Positions 1 through 8,267 of a DNA stretch of 64,000 nt are shown in pieces; position 1 is the stretch's first letter; each line of letters begins with the position of its first letter. Origin of the DNA: Burkholderia pseudomultivorans (GTDB taxonomy: Bacteria; Pseudomonadota; Gammaproteobacteria; Burkholderiales; Burkholderiaceae). The stretch covers positions 2,604,001 through 2,668,000 of the forward strand of contig NZ_CP013378.1 in assembly GCF_001718415.1 (NCBI RefSeq), read 5' to 3'. The position numbers and the translations under genes were made by a program. The notes under the pieces were generated by a model that saw only the letters and a list, made by a program, of their open reading frames with translations, ran no database searches and was not told the DNA's origin.

Positions 1-804
1 CGCGCCGAGATGGGCGAACCAGCCGAACGCGCCGAGCAGGCACAGCGTGCGCAGGAAGATGTCGCGATTGAGCGCAACGAGGCGCTTGAGGGCCGCGCGA
101 TCGGCCAGCGCGCGCGGCGCGAGCGGCGGCAGGCCGCGCGGCCGCAACTGCCACAGCATCCAAGCGCCAAGCGCGAAGCCGCACACGTCCGCGGTGGCGG
201 TGGCCGCGCCGATGCCGGCGATGCCCCAGCCGAAGCCGTACACGAACAGCAGCACCGCGCCAATGTTCACCGCGTTGATGAACACCTGCGCGACGAGCGC
301 GAGCCGCACGCGCTGCACGCCCAGCAGGTAGCCGAGCACGACGTAGTTCGCGAGCGCGAAGGGCGCGCTCCAGATCCGTGTGTGGCTGTACGCCAGCGCC
401 GTCGCGCGCACCGCATCGCTGCCGCCGAGCGCGCTCAGCGCGAACGACAGCAACGGCACCTGCAGCGCGAGCACGGCGGCGCCGAGCGCGAACGCGACGA
501 TCAGCGCACGCAGCACGTTCAGCCGGATGCCGGCGGTGTCGCCGGCGCCGTGCGCCTGGGCGACCAGCCCGGTCGTGCCCATCCGCAGGAAGCCGAAGCC
601 CCAGAACACGAAATTGAAGAACAGCCCGCCGAGCGCGACGCCGCCGAGATACTGCGCGCCGTCGAGGTGGCCGGCGACGGCCGTGTCGACCGCGCCGAGA
701 ATCGGCTGGGTCAGGTTCGCAAGGACGATCGGGAACGCGAGCGCGAGCACGCGCCGGTGCGACGTGGCGCGACCGGCGTCGTGCGGCAAGGCGGTGTCGG
801 GCAT
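1..804 (-). CDS. MATE-family multidrug/cation exporter (3' end outside window)
   Basis: Integral membrane antiporter of the MATE/DinF type, expected to export drugs or organic cations in exchange for Na+ or H+. The minus strand is open from an ATG at 804 to the window edge, giving the first 268 residues. After a short cytoplasmic head (MPDTALPHDAGRATSHRRVL) comes the MATE N-terminal pattern 'PIVLANLTQPILGAVDTAVAG', then repeated hydrophobic helices with 'WGFGFLRMGTTGLVAQAHGA', typical of the DinF/NorM first bundle. A complete protein would be about 440-460 residues, so roughly 40% is missing. The DUF2288 gene ends 10 bases before this start on the same strand, so they probably share a transcript. 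Substrate cannot be inferred. Confidence 0.85.
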   Translation of the reverse strand, partial: MPDTALPHDAGRATSHRRVLALAFPIVLANLTQPILGAVDTAVAGHLDGAQYLGGVALGGLFFNFVFWGFGFLRMGTTGLVAQAHGAGDTAGIRLNVLRALIVAFALGAAVLALQVPLLSFALSALGGSDAVRATALAYSHTRIWSAPFALANYVVLGYLLGVQRVRLALVAQVFINAVNIGAVLLFVYGFGWGIAGIGAATATADVCGFALGAWMLWQLRPRGLPPLAPRALADRAALKRLVALNRDIFLRTLCLLGAFGWFAHLGA

Positions 805-814
805 GGCGGACGCG

Positions 815-1138
815 TCAGGCGCGTTCCTGCACGCATACCCACGGCGATACGACGACCGCCCACAGCTCCGGGTTGCGTGCCGCATAGTCGCTGGCGGTTT
901 CGGCCGGCATGCGGGCCACGAGGCCGGCAGACAGCCAGCGCGTGACCTGTTCGGCGTCGTCGCCGGCGATCGCTTCCGCGACGCTGACGAGATCGAGGTC
1001 GCGCGCAACGGCGAGCAGCTTGCCCTGCGCGAAGAAGCGCTCGAGGTCGCACCAGTCGATCTTGGCGGTCTCGCCGAGGAGTTTGGCGTAGAGCGGGCTA
1101 TGCGACGCGCCCGCGGCGGATTCGTGTTGGGAGGACAT
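815..1138 (-). CDS. DUF2288 domain protein
   Basis: Small soluble protein of 107 residues matching the DUF2288 family of proteobacterial proteins with no known function. The signature is visible as 'LYAKLLGETAKIDW-DLERFFAQGKLL-V--DLDLV-VA-AIA-DD---V--WL', with a conserved 'ELWAVVVSPWVC' near the C-terminus. The family is usually about 100 residues, so this is full length. It lies 10 bases upstream of the MATE transporter gene on the same strand. No signal peptide or membrane segment is present. Confidence 0.8.
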   Translation of the reverse strand: MSSQHESAAGASHSPLYAKLLGETAKIDWCDLERFFAQGKLLAVARDLDLVSVAEAIAGDDAEQVTRWLSAGLVARMPAETASDYAARNPELWAVVVSPWVCVQERA

Positions 1139-1203
1139 CGGTTTCTTGGAAAGACTGCGTGTGCGCCACTATAAACCATCCGGCCGGGCGGGCCGGGCGC
1201 GGC

Positions 1204-2823
1204 TCACGCGTCGCGCAGCGCGCGGCGCACGATCTTGCCGGTCGCGGTCATCGGCAGGCTGTCGACGAACGCGATCGCGCGCGGGTATTCGTGCGCGGCG
1301 AGGCGCGTGCGCACATGCGCCTGCAGCGCCTGCACGAGCGCGTCGTCGCCGGCATGGCCGGGATTCAGCACGACGAACGCCTTGACGATCTCGGTGCGGG
1401 TCGGATCGGGCACGCCGACCACGGCGGCCATCCGCACGGCCGGATGCGTGAGCAGGCAGTCCTCGATCGGGCCGGGGCCGATCCGGTAGCCCGCGCTCGT
1501 GATCACGTCGTCGTCGCGGCCGACGAAGCGCACGAAGCCGTCGGCGTCGATCAGGCCGGTGTCGCCGGTCAGCAGGTAGTCGCCTGCGAACTTGTCGCGG
1601 GTCGCCGCGGGATTGCGCCAGTATTCGAGAAACATCACCGGATCGGGACGGCGCACCGCGATGTGTCCTTCGGTGCCGGGCGGCAGCGGCGTGCCATGGG
1701 CATCGACGATCGCGACCGTGTGGCCGGGCACGGCCTTGCCGATCGCGCCGGGCTGCGCATCGAACAGCGCCGCGCACGACGACAGCACCATGTTGCACTC
1801 GGTCTGCCCGTAGAACTCGTTGATCGTGACGCCGAGCGCGTCGCGTCCCCACGCGGTCAGTTCGGTGCCGAGCGATTCGCCGCCGCTCGCGACCGATTTC
1901 AGCGACAGCGCGTAGCGTTCGCGCGGCCGCTCGACGGTGCGCATCAGTTTCAGCGCGGTGGGCGGCAGGAACGCGTGCGTGACGCCGTGCCGCGCCATCA
2001 GCGCGAATGCCGCGTCGCCGTCGAACTTCTCGAAGCGGCGTGCGAGCACGGGCACGCCGTGATGCCAGGACGGCAGCAGTACGTCGAGCAGGCCGCCGAT
2101 CCACGCCCAGTCGGCGGGCGTCCAGAACAGGCGCGCGTCGCGCGGAAAGCATTGCTGCGACATTTCGACGCCGGGCAGGTGGCCGGGCAGCACGCGGTGC
2201 GCATGCAGCGCGCCTTTCGGTTTGCCCGTCGTGCCGGATGTGTAGATGATCAGCGCCGGATCGTCGGCGGCCGTATCGGCCGGGACGAAGTCGGCCGATT
2301 CGGCGGCGAGCGCCGCGTCGTAGCGCAGCACGTCCGGCGCGTCGGGCGCATCGTCGCCGACGCAGTAGCAGGTGCGCAACGCGGGCAGCTGCGGGCGCAG
2401 CGGCGCGACTTTCGCGTAGCCGGCCGCGTCGGTGACGAGCGCGGCGGCTTCGCTGTTCGCGAGGCGATACTCGAGCGCGTCGGCGCCGAACAGCGTGAAA
2501 AGCGGCACGGCGATCGCGCCGAGCTTGTACGCGGCGAGGTGCGCGATCGCCGTTTCGGGGCCTTGCGCGAGAAAGATGCCGATCCGGTTGCCGCGGCGCA
2601 GGCCGGCGCGCGCGAAGCTGTTGGCGAGCCGGTTAGAGGCATTTCTCAAATCGTCGAACGTGAAACGCGCGACGTCGCCTTGCGCGGTTTCGTGGATCAG
2701 CGCGAGCCTGCCGCTGCCGTCCGCCCACTTGTCGCAGACGTCCACCGCAATGTTGTAGCGCGCCGGAAAGGCCCACGCGAAGCGGCTGAGCAGGTCGTCG
2801 TAGCGTTCGGCGGCGGGCAGCAT
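1204..2823 (-). CDS. AMP-dependent acyl-CoA synthetase
   Basis: Member of the ANL adenylating superfamily that activates a carboxylic acid to its acyl-CoA with ATP and CoA. The 539-residue protein has the P-loop 'IIYTSGTTGKPKG', the A5 motif 'NEFYGQTECN', 'LLTGDTGLIDADGFVRFVGRDDDVITSAGYRIGP' (A7/A8) and a C-terminal lysine in 'MTATGKIVRR'. Length and the 'ARYNIAVDVCDKWADG' N-terminus fit the medium-chain/aryl acyl-CoA synthetase branch. 'GPGPIE' replaces the commoner 'GPxEIE'. The substrate is not predictable. It is monocistronic, with the MATE/DUF2288 pair downstream on the same strand and 177 noncoding bases upstream. Confidence 0.9.
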   Translation of the reverse strand: MLPAAERYDDLLSRFAWAFPARYNIAVDVCDKWADGSGRLALIHETAQGDVARFTFDDLRNASNRLANSFARAGLRRGNRIGIFLAQGPETAIAHLAAYKLGAIAVPLFTLFGADALEYRLANSEAAALVTDAAGYAKVAPLRPQLPALRTCYCVGDDAPDAPDVLRYDAALAAESADFVPADTAADDPALIIYTSGTTGKPKGALHAHRVLPGHLPGVEMSQQCFPRDARLFWTPADWAWIGGLLDVLLPSWHHGVPVLARRFEKFDGDAAFALMARHGVTHAFLPPTALKLMRTVERPRERYALSLKSVASGGESLGTELTAWGRDALGVTINEFYGQTECNMVLSSCAALFDAQPGAIGKAVPGHTVAIVDAHGTPLPPGTEGHIAVRRPDPVMFLEYWRNPAATRDKFAGDYLLTGDTGLIDADGFVRFVGRDDDVITSAGYRIGPGPIEDCLLTHPAVRMAAVVGVPDPTRTEIVKAFVVLNPGHAGDDALVQALQAHVRTRLAAHEYPRAIAFVDSLPMTATGKIVRRALRDA

Positions 2824-3000
2824 CGGGGGTCTCCTTGTCGCGTGGCGTGGCCTTCGATGCGTAGATTACATCGGCTTTTCATGCTGCCGAAACGACAAGC
2901 GCGTCTGATGATAGGGATTGTGCGGACTCGTCCGAGTGGCCCGCTTCAGTGCACGATTTCGGGATGCCGCATAAGATGACGACAAAACTGTAACGAGACC
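2824..3000. other. Intergenic region, divergent promoters
   Basis: This gap separates the acyl-CoA synthetase start (minus strand) from the 39-residue small ORF (plus strand). It should hold two promoters facing outward. I see no recognisable operator, RNA or repeat in it. Confidence 0.4.
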
Positions 3001-3120
3001 ATGGATTTGCTTCTGATAGCTGCGGGGTTCAGCCTGTTCGGAATCGGCGTGCTGGTAGCGTTTGCACGCCACGTCGATCCGCTGTCCGGGCGTTTCACCG
3101 GACGTCTGCGCAAGCGCTGA
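3001..3120 (+). CDS. Small hydrophobic protein, 39 residues (hypothetical)
   Basis: A short ORF reading MDLLLIAAGFSLFGIGVLVA followed by a basic tail rich in R/K (FARHVDPLSGRFTGRLRKR). It has one predicted membrane segment of about 18 residues with a positive C-terminus, so it would insert N-out/C-in. Its stop is followed 24 bases later by a strong hairpin (3144-3181), which supports a real transcript end. The ribosome site is weak (AACGAGACC). No family is recognised. Small single-span proteins of this kind are common in Burkholderia and usually unannotated. Confidence 0.5.
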   Translation: MDLLLIAAGFSLFGIGVLVAFARHVDPLSGRFTGRLRKR

Positions 3121-3143
3121 CTCAATATTTCCGACTGTGTCCG

Positions 3144-3181
3144 CGTCGACACGCGATGCGCACCGGCATCGCGTGTCGACG
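3144..3181. terminator. 16-bp stem hairpin, bidirectional terminator candidate
   Basis: Inverted repeat with a 16-bp perfect stem (core GTCGACACGCGATGC and its complement) and a 6-base loop. It lies between the plus-strand small ORF ending at 3120 and the minus-strand NlpD-like gene ending at 3190. There is no clear T-tract, so termination strength is uncertain. Confidence 0.55.
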
Positions 3182-3189
3182 GCCGGTGC

Positions 3190-3870
3190 TCAGCGCGCCG
3201 GCAGGTAGCGTGCCGGATCGATCGAACGGCCGCCGTAGCGCAACTCGAAATGCAGCGCGACGCGGTCGCTGTCGCTGCTGCCCATCTCGGCGATCGTTTG
3301 CCCCTGCGTGACCGACTGGCCTTCTTTGACGAGCAGCGCGCGATTGTGCGCATACGCGGTCAGGTAATCGGCGTTGTGCTTGAGAATGATCAGGTTGCCG
3401 TAGCCGCGCAGCCCGTTGCCGGCATAGACGACGACACCCGGCGCGGCCGCCGCGACCGGCGTGCCTGCGGCGTTCGCGATGTCGATGCCCTTGGATTTCG
3501 AGCCGTCGAAGCTGCGAACCACGGTGCCGGGCGCCGGCCAGATCAGCGAGATGCTGGTGGCCGGCTTCACGGCCGATTCCACCGGCGCGGACGGTGCAGG
3601 GCGGCTGCGGCCCGCGGTGCCGGTGCCCGTGGTCGTGCCGGGCGGCGGCGCGACGCGCAGCACCTGGCCGACCTCGATCGCATCCGGGTTCGTGATCTGG
3701 TTCCAGCGCACGATGTTCTGCACCGACTGGCGGTTCTCGCGCGCGATCTTGTAGAGCGTGTCGCCGCGCTCGACGCGATAGAAGCCGGGGCCGACGGGCG
3801 CGGAGCCGCACGCGACGAGCAGGGCGGCGCAGGCGGCCGCGATGAGTCGTTTCGTTGTTGTTCCGAACAT
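3190..3870 (-). CDS. nlpD: NlpD-like LysM/LytM (M23-type) lipoprotein
   Basis: Envelope lipoprotein of 226 residues expected to activate a cell-wall amidase at the division septum. The start at 3870 gives a lipoprotein signal peptide ending in the lipobox LLVAC (Cys21). A LysM peptidoglycan-binding domain follows at about residues 30-76 ('YRVERGDTLYKIAREN...VGQVLRV'), and a C-terminal LytM domain. The LytM part reads 'KGIDIANAAGTPV', 'GNGLRGYGNLIILKHN', 'YLTAYAHN' and 'LHFELRYGGRSIDPARYLP', very close to NlpD. The first metal histidine of true M23 peptidases is replaced (SKGIDIA), so it is probably a non-catalytic activator. A longer reading frame extends upstream to 4128 but lacks a signal peptide. 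It is not next to rpoS as the classical nlpD is, so it may be a paralogue. Confidence 0.85.
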   Translation of the reverse strand: MFGTTTKRLIAAACAALLVACGSAPVGPGFYRVERGDTLYKIARENRQSVQNIVRWNQITNPDAIEVGQVLRVAPPPGTTTGTGTAGRSRPAPSAPVESAVKPATSISLIWPAPGTVVRSFDGSKSKGIDIANAAGTPVAAAAPGVVVYAGNGLRGYGNLIILKHNADYLTAYAHNRALLVKEGQSVTQGQTIAEMGSSDSDRVALHFELRYGGRSIDPARYLPAR

Positions 3871-4004
3871 TGAACCTCGCAAAACCCTGCCGCGCACCGC
3901 ACGGCAGGTGACACAAAAACGTCCGATTTTAACGGGTTCGACCCGCGTGCCGCAGTTTGGGTCCGCTGCGGGCCTCGTCGGGCGCCGGTTCGGCGTGCCG
4001 GCTT

Positions 4005-4916
4005 TCAGTCCTCGAGCGGGCGCACGCGGATCTGCAGCGCGGCCGTTTCGGTCGCGCCGGGCGCGAGCCAGCGCAGCCCCAGCCCGTTGTGGATCGCGTC
4101 CGGCAGCCCGAGCCACGGCTCGACGCAATAGAAGTCGGACTCCGGCTTTTCAGTCCAGGTCGTGACCGCGTACCACGGAATCGAGCCGGGGATGTCCAGC
4201 GCGATCTCGACCACGCGGCCGCGGCCCGGCATCTCGATGCGCACGGGGCTCGACGGCGTGCCGTCGAGACAGTGGAAGCGGTCGAGGATTCGCGCCTCGT
4301 CGAGCGTGTAGCGGGCGTCGCCGCGTTCGGGCGCGCTGATCGAGCCATCGGGGCGCTGCTCGCAGCGATGCGTCGGCGGCAGCTCCAGCGTCGTCGCCGC
4401 GCGCTCGCCGTGCGGCAGCGCGAAATAGAAGTGATGACCCGCGTAGTAGGGCAGCGGCGTGCCGCCGAGATTGGTCGTGGTCAGCGCGACGTCGAGCGTG
4501 TGGGCATCGGCGAGCCGGTAGCGGGCTTCGAAGCGGAATTCGAACGGGTAGCCGGCGCGCAGCGCGTCGCTGCTTTCGAGCGTCATCGCGATCGCGGCGC
4601 CGTCGGCCGACGGCTGCGCCGAAAACGGCAGGTCGCGCGCGAAGCCGTGCATCGGCAGGTCGCGGACCACGCCGTCGGCGTCGCGCCAGCGACCGAGTTC
4701 GCCGTCGACGCGATGGCGTCCGAGGAACGGAAACAGCAGCGGATTGCCGCCGCGCACGCGCGCGAGGTTGCTCCAGTCGGCGGTGTCGGGCCAGAAGATG
4801 ACGGGTTCGCCGTCGAGGTGCCACGACAGCAGACGACCGCCGAATTGCGGGGCGACCCGGACGATGGACGGGCCGGCATGGAGTTCTTGAATCTCGTGTT
4901 GCTGGAAGATCGGCAT
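4005..4916 (-). CDS. Aldose 1-epimerase family protein
   Basis: Cytosolic beta-sandwich protein of the aldose-1-epimerase/galactose mutarotase superfamily, 303 residues. Recognisable segments are 'VRVAPQFGGRLLSWHLDGEPVIFWPD', 'RGGNPLLFPFLGRH' (phosphosugar-binding YeaD-like branch), 'LPYYAGHHFYFALP' with the catalytic-type histidine pair, and 'DFYCVEPWLGLPDAIHNG', which carries the conserved Glu. The likely substrate is a hexose or hexose-6-phosphate anomer. The start at 4916 (MPIFQQHEIQEL) matches family N-termini. An in-frame ATG at 4964 and a longer frame to 5147 exist. It is transcribed alone. Confidence 0.85.
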   Translation of the reverse strand: MPIFQQHEIQELHAGPSIVRVAPQFGGRLLSWHLDGEPVIFWPDTADWSNLARVRGGNPLLFPFLGRHRVDGELGRWRDADGVVRDLPMHGFARDLPFSAQPSADGAAIAMTLESSDALRAGYPFEFRFEARYRLADAHTLDVALTTTNLGGTPLPYYAGHHFYFALPHGERAATTLELPPTHRCEQRPDGSISAPERGDARYTLDEARILDRFHCLDGTPSSPVRIEMPGRGRVVEIALDIPGSIPWYAVTTWTEKPESDFYCVEPWLGLPDAIHNGLGLRWLAPGATETAALQIRVRPLED

Positions 4917-5091
4917 GGCGAATCGATAGGAACGGGTGGGCGGATGCGCGACGGCGCGCTCCATTATCGGCCCGCGACGCGGTCGGGGAAAACCCTTCTC
5001 GGGAAATTGCGAGTTTTGAAGGGCGTCAGCCGTCGGGATAATGCCTCTAAACCGGTGATATTGCCGGGTCATGACACTTCGAGGAGGCGCC

Positions 5092-5178
5092 ATGGATCTG
5101 GCAATGGCAATGGGAATCGCACTGTTCGGCATGTTCACCGGCAGCACGGTATTGTTTTTCTATCAGCTCGGTCGCTGA
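5092..5178 (+). CDS. Small hydrophobic protein, 28 residues (hypothetical)
   Basis: ORF reading MDLAMAMGIALFGMFTGSTV then LFFYQLGR, essentially one membrane helix. It is preceded by a strong Shine-Dalgarno sequence GAGGAGG at 5081-5087, only 4 bases from the ATG, and followed 21 bases later by a textbook rho-independent terminator (5200-5229). The site, frame and terminator together argue for a real transcript. It resembles the 39-residue ORF at 3001 in plan (MDL- start, one helix, basic end). No family is recognised. Confidence 0.6.
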   Translation: MDLAMAMGIALFGMFTGSTVLFFYQLGR

Positions 5179-5199
5179 CGGCAATTTCTGCTGGATTCG

Positions 5200-5229
5200 A
5201 AAGGCCCGCCATGCAAATGGCGGGCCTTT
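5200..5229 (+). terminator. Rho-independent terminator
   Basis: Eleven-bp stem AAAGGCCCGCC / GGCGGGCCTTT with an 8-base loop (ATGCAAAT), ending in a TTTTGCTTT tract. It terminates the small 28-residue ORF transcript. Confidence 0.85.
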
Positions 5230-5400
5230 TGCTTTCTGCTGACTTACAAATTGCAAGCGATTGTGTGCATTGCCGCAATTGCCAGTCAAATGCCTTGGCG
5301 CAGTAATCATGGCTGGGCATAATCAGGGCGCGTTTTTGCGGACGCGCATCGCGTCGTCCGTCACTTCTTCCCGCTTAATTTCCATTCAAAGGACCGACGC

Positions 5401-6231
5401 GTGAGTCTCTGGTTTCTGGTATTCCTGAGCGTCCTGCAGGGCGTGACCGAACTCTTCCCCGTCAGCAGTCTCGGCCATACGTTGCTCGTGCCGGCGCTGT
5501 TCGGCATGCATATCGACAAGCATGCGCCGCAGCTGCTGCCGTTCCTTGTTGCGCTGCACCTCGGTACCGCGCTGGCGCTGCTGTGGTATTTCCGCGCGCG
5601 TTGGATCGCGCTGATCGGCGGTTTTTTCGCGCAGCTCGGCGGCCGCAAGAACGACGACGGCCATCTGATGTGGGCGTTGATCATCGGCACGATTCCGACG
5701 GGCATCGTCGGCCTGGTGCTCGAGAAGCGCATCGAGCACGTGTTCCATGATCTGCGGATCGTCGCGGCCGCGCTGATCGTCAATGGCGTGCTGCTGTGGA
5801 TCGGCGATCGCATCCAGCGCAGCCGCGCGCATCAGCCGCCCGAGAAGATGACGTTCAAGCAGGCGTTCTTCGTGGGTCTCGCGCAGATCGGTGCGCTGAT
5901 TCCGGGTTTTTCGCGCAGCGGCCTGACGATGATCGCCGGCAATGCGGCGGGGCTGACGGCGGAGAAGGCGGCGGAGTTTTCGTTCCTGCTCGGCACGCCG
6001 ATCATCTTCGCGGCGGGCGTGCTCGAACTGCCGAAGCTGTTCCATGCGCGCGACCAACTCGCCGACGCGCTGCTCGGCGGCGTGCTGACGGCGATCGCCG
6101 CGTACCTGAGCGTGCGATTCCTGATGCGCTATTTCGAAGGGCGCGGCCGGCTGGCGTCGTTCGGCCTGTATTGCGTGATCGCCGGCGTGTTTTGCCTGGG
6201 CTGGTTCATGCTGCATGCGCAGCCGGTGTAA
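5401..6231 (+). CDS. uppP: Undecaprenyl-diphosphatase
   Basis: Integral membrane phosphatase (BacA/UppP family, EC 3.6.1.27) that recycles undecaprenyl diphosphate to the monophosphate carrier lipid for peptidoglycan and polysaccharide synthesis. It also confers bacitracin tolerance. The 276-residue length is typical. The family motifs are present: '[15 protein letters not shown]' near the N-terminus with the glutamate-rich active site, and '[14 protein letters not shown]' in the second half. About seven to eight hydrophobic helices are visible. The start is GTG at 5401 with AAAGGA at 5388-5393. A tRNA-Arg follows 168 bases downstream. Confidence 0.95.
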   Translation: MSLWFLVFLSVLQGVTELFPVSSLGHTLLVPALFGMHIDKHAPQLLPFLVALHLGTALALLWYFRARWIALIGGFFAQLGGRKNDDGHLMWALIIGTIPTGIVGLVLEKRIEHVFHDLRIVAAALIVNGVLLWIGDRIQRSRAHQPPEKMTFKQAFFVGLAQIGALIPGFSRSGLTMIAGNAAGLTAEKAAEFSFLLGTPIIFAAGVLELPKLFHARDQLADALLGGVLTAIAAYLSVRFLMRYFEGRGRLASFGLYCVIAGVFCLGWFMLHAQPV

Positions 6232-6274
6232 GGCTGAGGGCGTCGGTCTTGCGTGATTCGACGCGATGATCGGG

Positions 6275-6280
6275 TATAAT
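6275..6280 (+). promoter_or_regulatory. Candidate -10 box (TATAAT) ahead of tRNA-Arg
   Basis: A consensus TATAAT in otherwise GC-rich sequence, 119 bases before the mature tRNA-Arg 5' end. The best -35 (TTGCGT at 6249-6254) is at a rather long 20-base spacing, so the pairing is uncertain. It implies a long 5' leader to be processed. Confidence 0.4.
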
Positions 6281-6398
6281 TTCGGGCTCGGCTTCAGGCC
6301 GGGCCCGTTTCGTTTCAGGTTGCGTCGCGTCGGTTTCGTACCGGCGGCGGTGATCGGAGCAGGGTCCGGGTTGCTGGCGCCGTGTCTTTTTCCCTCGA

Positions 6399-6475
6399 CC
6401 GCCCTTAGCTCAGTTGGATAGAGCAACGGCCTTCTAAGCCGTAGGTCACACGTTCGAATCGTGTAGGGCGGGCCA
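6399..6475 (+). tRNA. tRNA-Arg (anticodon UCU)
   Basis: A full cloverleaf can be folded by eye. The 7-bp acceptor is CCGCCCT/AGGGCGG, the D-stem GCTC/GAGC, and the anticodon stem ACGGC/GCCGT with loop CTTCTAA (anticodon TCT at 6433-6435). The T-stem is ACACG/CGTGT around TTCGAAT, the discriminator is G, and CCA is encoded at 6473-6475. Total 77 nt. It decodes AGA, a rare codon in this GC-rich genome. Its 3' end borders the AT-richer scar and IS element, a common position for genomic-island insertion, but I see no duplicated 3' tRNA end further on. Confidence 0.97.
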
Positions 6476-6786
6476 GTCAAATCAGATATTTAGTGGATTT
6501 TTGGCTTGCCGTGGATTTATCGCATTGCTTTGCATGTAACCGCGGTGTAACCCGTTCACGTCAACATTGATCGAGCTGGTTGCCTTTGTGGCATGGGACT
6601 CCGGCAGGCGGGTAAAGTCGACCGTTTGGGTTGGCATCGATCTGGCGCGATAAAATTGCCATAGCTGTCCAACACAACGCTGGCTGACGAGGGTTGAGGG
6701 TGTCTATGGAACGCCTTCGTCTGTCCCGTACTCTCTTTTGAGCGCACACGTTGGACGTTCATTTGTGATCCACGCCAATATTCGCC
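6476..6786. other. AT-richer noncoding stretch after tRNA-Arg
   Basis: 311 bases with visibly lower GC than the flanks and no convincing ORF. They lie between the tRNA 3' end and a truncated unknown ORF. It is probably the remnant of an acquired segment. No integrase or attachment repeat is seen. Confidence 0.5.
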
Positions 6787-7116
6787 ATGACGAGTGCAGA
6801 GCCTGATTTCATTTCCCTTAGAGAAGTCTTATTGTCCGTGGCCGGTTGTGTGACGGTCCCGTCTCTAGAAAGGTGCGCAGATACGAATGAACCGGAATTC
6901 ATTCCACAGTTCAGAGAGGCCCTGTTTCGCTATTCGACTGCGGCCGATGACTTAGAGCGGCACATTACACTAGCTTCGAGTGAGGATCGGCCGACTTGGC
7001 TCGACTGCCGCGTTGGCATGGGTACTCCGCGTGTTACCGAGGAAGCGCAAAGTCAAGGGCTTAGCCTCCTTAGATGTTGTGACCTGCTCCCCGCGTTTAG
7101 TACGGTGACGGTGTAG
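6787..7116 (+). pseudogene. Truncated ORF of unknown function, cut by the IS element
   Basis: A 109-codon frame starting MTSAEPDFISLREVLLSVAG with unusually low GC and codon use unlike its neighbours. Its last dozen codons (from about 7080) lie inside the left end of the insertion sequence, so the native C-terminus is lost. The DNA just beyond the right IS end is the tail of a LysR gene and not the missing half, so a deletion accompanied or followed the insertion. No domain is recognised. It looks like foreign DNA left next to the tRNA. Confidence 0.5.
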
Positions 7117-7140
7117 AGTCCGTTCCAGAGAGGAACGGCA

Positions 7141-7401
7141 ATGAAAAAGCGATTCACCGAAGAACAGATCATCGGCATCTTGAAGGAAGCCGAGGCTGGC
7201 CTGAAGCCGGCGGAGCTGTGTCGCAAGTACGGCATCTCGGAAGCGACCTACTACAACTGGAAAGCGAAGTTCGGCGGGATGACGGTCTCCGAAGCTCAGC
7301 GCCTGAAGGAACTGGAGCAGGAGAACAGCAAGCTCAAGCGACTGTTAGCCGAATCGATGCTCGACAACGCCGCGCTGAAGGACCTGCTGGCTCGAAAGTA
7401 G
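7141..7401 (+). CDS. IS3-family transposase OrfA
   Basis: 86-residue DNA-binding subunit beginning MKKRFTEEQIIGILKEAEAG, with a helix-turn-helix 'LCRKYGISEATYYNWKAKFGG' at about residues 26-46. A leucine-zipper coiled coil follows ('LKELEQENSKLKRLLAESML'), which mediates multimerisation with OrfAB. The gene is preceded by AGAGAGGAACGGCA, a good ribosome site. OrfB overlaps in the -1 frame, so the active transposase is expected as a frameshift fusion. Confidence 0.92.
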   Translation: MKKRFTEEQIIGILKEAEAGLKPAELCRKYGISEATYYNWKAKFGGMTVSEAQRLKELEQENSKLKRLLAESMLDNAALKDLLARK

Positions 7402-8267
7402 CAAGCCCGCAGGCCAAGCGCGAAGCGGTCCGGATATTGATGACCGAACGTGCCATGGGTGTTACCCGGGCCTGCGGGCTGGTAGGGATTTCGCGCTCGC
7501 TGTTCCACTACGAATCACGCCGCCGAGTTGATGACGAAGCGCTGACTGGCCGGATGATGGCCATCGCCGCGCAGAAGCGCCGCTACGGCTATCGCCGGAT
7601 TCACGTGCTGTTGCAGCGGGATGGCTGCTTCGCCAACCACAAGCGCATCTGGCGCCTGTACAGCAAGGCGGGGCTGAGCGTGCGCAAGCGGCGACGCAAG
7701 CGTATTGCGGCTGTCGAGCGCACGCCGCTGCCGTTAGCAACAGGCCCGAATCAGAGCTGGTCGATGGACTTCGTTTCTGACGGGCTGGCCTATGGTCGGC
7801 GGTTTCGATGCCTGAACGTGGTCGACGACTACACGCGCGAGTGCTTGGCCATCGAGGTCGATACTTCGCTGCCGGGCCTACGAGTGCAGCAAGTGCTCGA
7901 GCGGCTCAAGGAGATGCGAGGCTTACCCGCATCCATCACGGTCGACAACGGGCCGGAGTTCGCTGGTAAGGTGCTGGATGCATGGGCCTACGAAGCCGGT
8001 GTCACGCTGTCGTTCATTCGGCCTGGCAAGCCGGTGGAGAATGCCTATATCGAGAGCTTCAACGGGCGGTTCCGCGATGAATGCCTGAACGAGCACTGGT
8101 TCGTCTCAATGCGCCACGCCAAGCGGCTGATTGAGGAATGGCGTATCGAGTACAACACCGAGCGGCCTCATAGTTCACTCGGCTATCTGACGCCGGTGCA
8201 GTTCGCGCGGGCGCACGATGCAAAGCAGCAGTTTTTAACCTCGGACTCTAACTGCGGTTCGGACTAA
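7218..8267 (+). CDS. IS3-family transposase OrfB (DDE integrase)
   Basis: Catalytic part of the transposase, in the -1 frame relative to OrfA and probably made by programmed frameshifting near 7380-7400. No slippery A-tract stands out. The OrfB-like sequence begins around 'SPQAKREAVRILMTERAMGV'. It contains the HTH_21 region 'RRYGYRRIHVLLQRDG' and the integrase core with DDE residues in 'SWSMDFVSDGL', 'TVDNGPEF' and 'NAYIESFNGRFRDECLNEHW', ending 'NTERPHSSLGYLTPVQFA'. All three catalytic residues are intact and there are no internal stops. The open frame begins upstream at 7218, inside OrfA, but that part is an out-of-frame shadow. Confidence 0.9.
   Translation: MSQVRHLGSDLLQLESEVRRDDGLRSSAPEGTGAGEQQAQATVSRIDARQRRAEGPAGSKVASPQAKREAVRILMTERAMGVTRACGLVGISRSLFHYESRRRVDDEALTGRMMAIAAQKRRYGYRRIHVLLQRDGCFANHKRIWRLYSKAGLSVRKRRRKRIAAVERTPLPLATGPNQSWSMDFVSDGLAYGRRFRCLNVVDDYTRECLAIEVDTSLPGLRVQQVLERLKEMRGLPASITVDNGPEFAGKVLDAWAYEAGVTLSFIRPGKPVENAYIESFNGRFRDECLNEHWFVSMRHAKRLIEEWRIEYNTERPHSSLGYLTPVQFARAHDAKQQFLTSDSNCGSD

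Noticed and set aside
10..945. 311-codon plus-strand ORF rich in Arg/Glu/Gln
   Set aside because: Antisense shadow of the MATE transporter and DUF2288 genes. Low-complexity composition typical of GC-rich antisense frames, no domain.
1159..2979. 606-codon plus-strand ORF
   Set aside because: Antisense to the acyl-CoA synthetase, which has all ANL motifs. The plus-strand frame is open only because of high GC.
3871..4128. N-terminal extension of the NlpD-like protein
   Set aside because: The upstream frame is open but lacks a signal peptide and is Arg-rich. The start at 3870 gives a proper lipoprotein signal.
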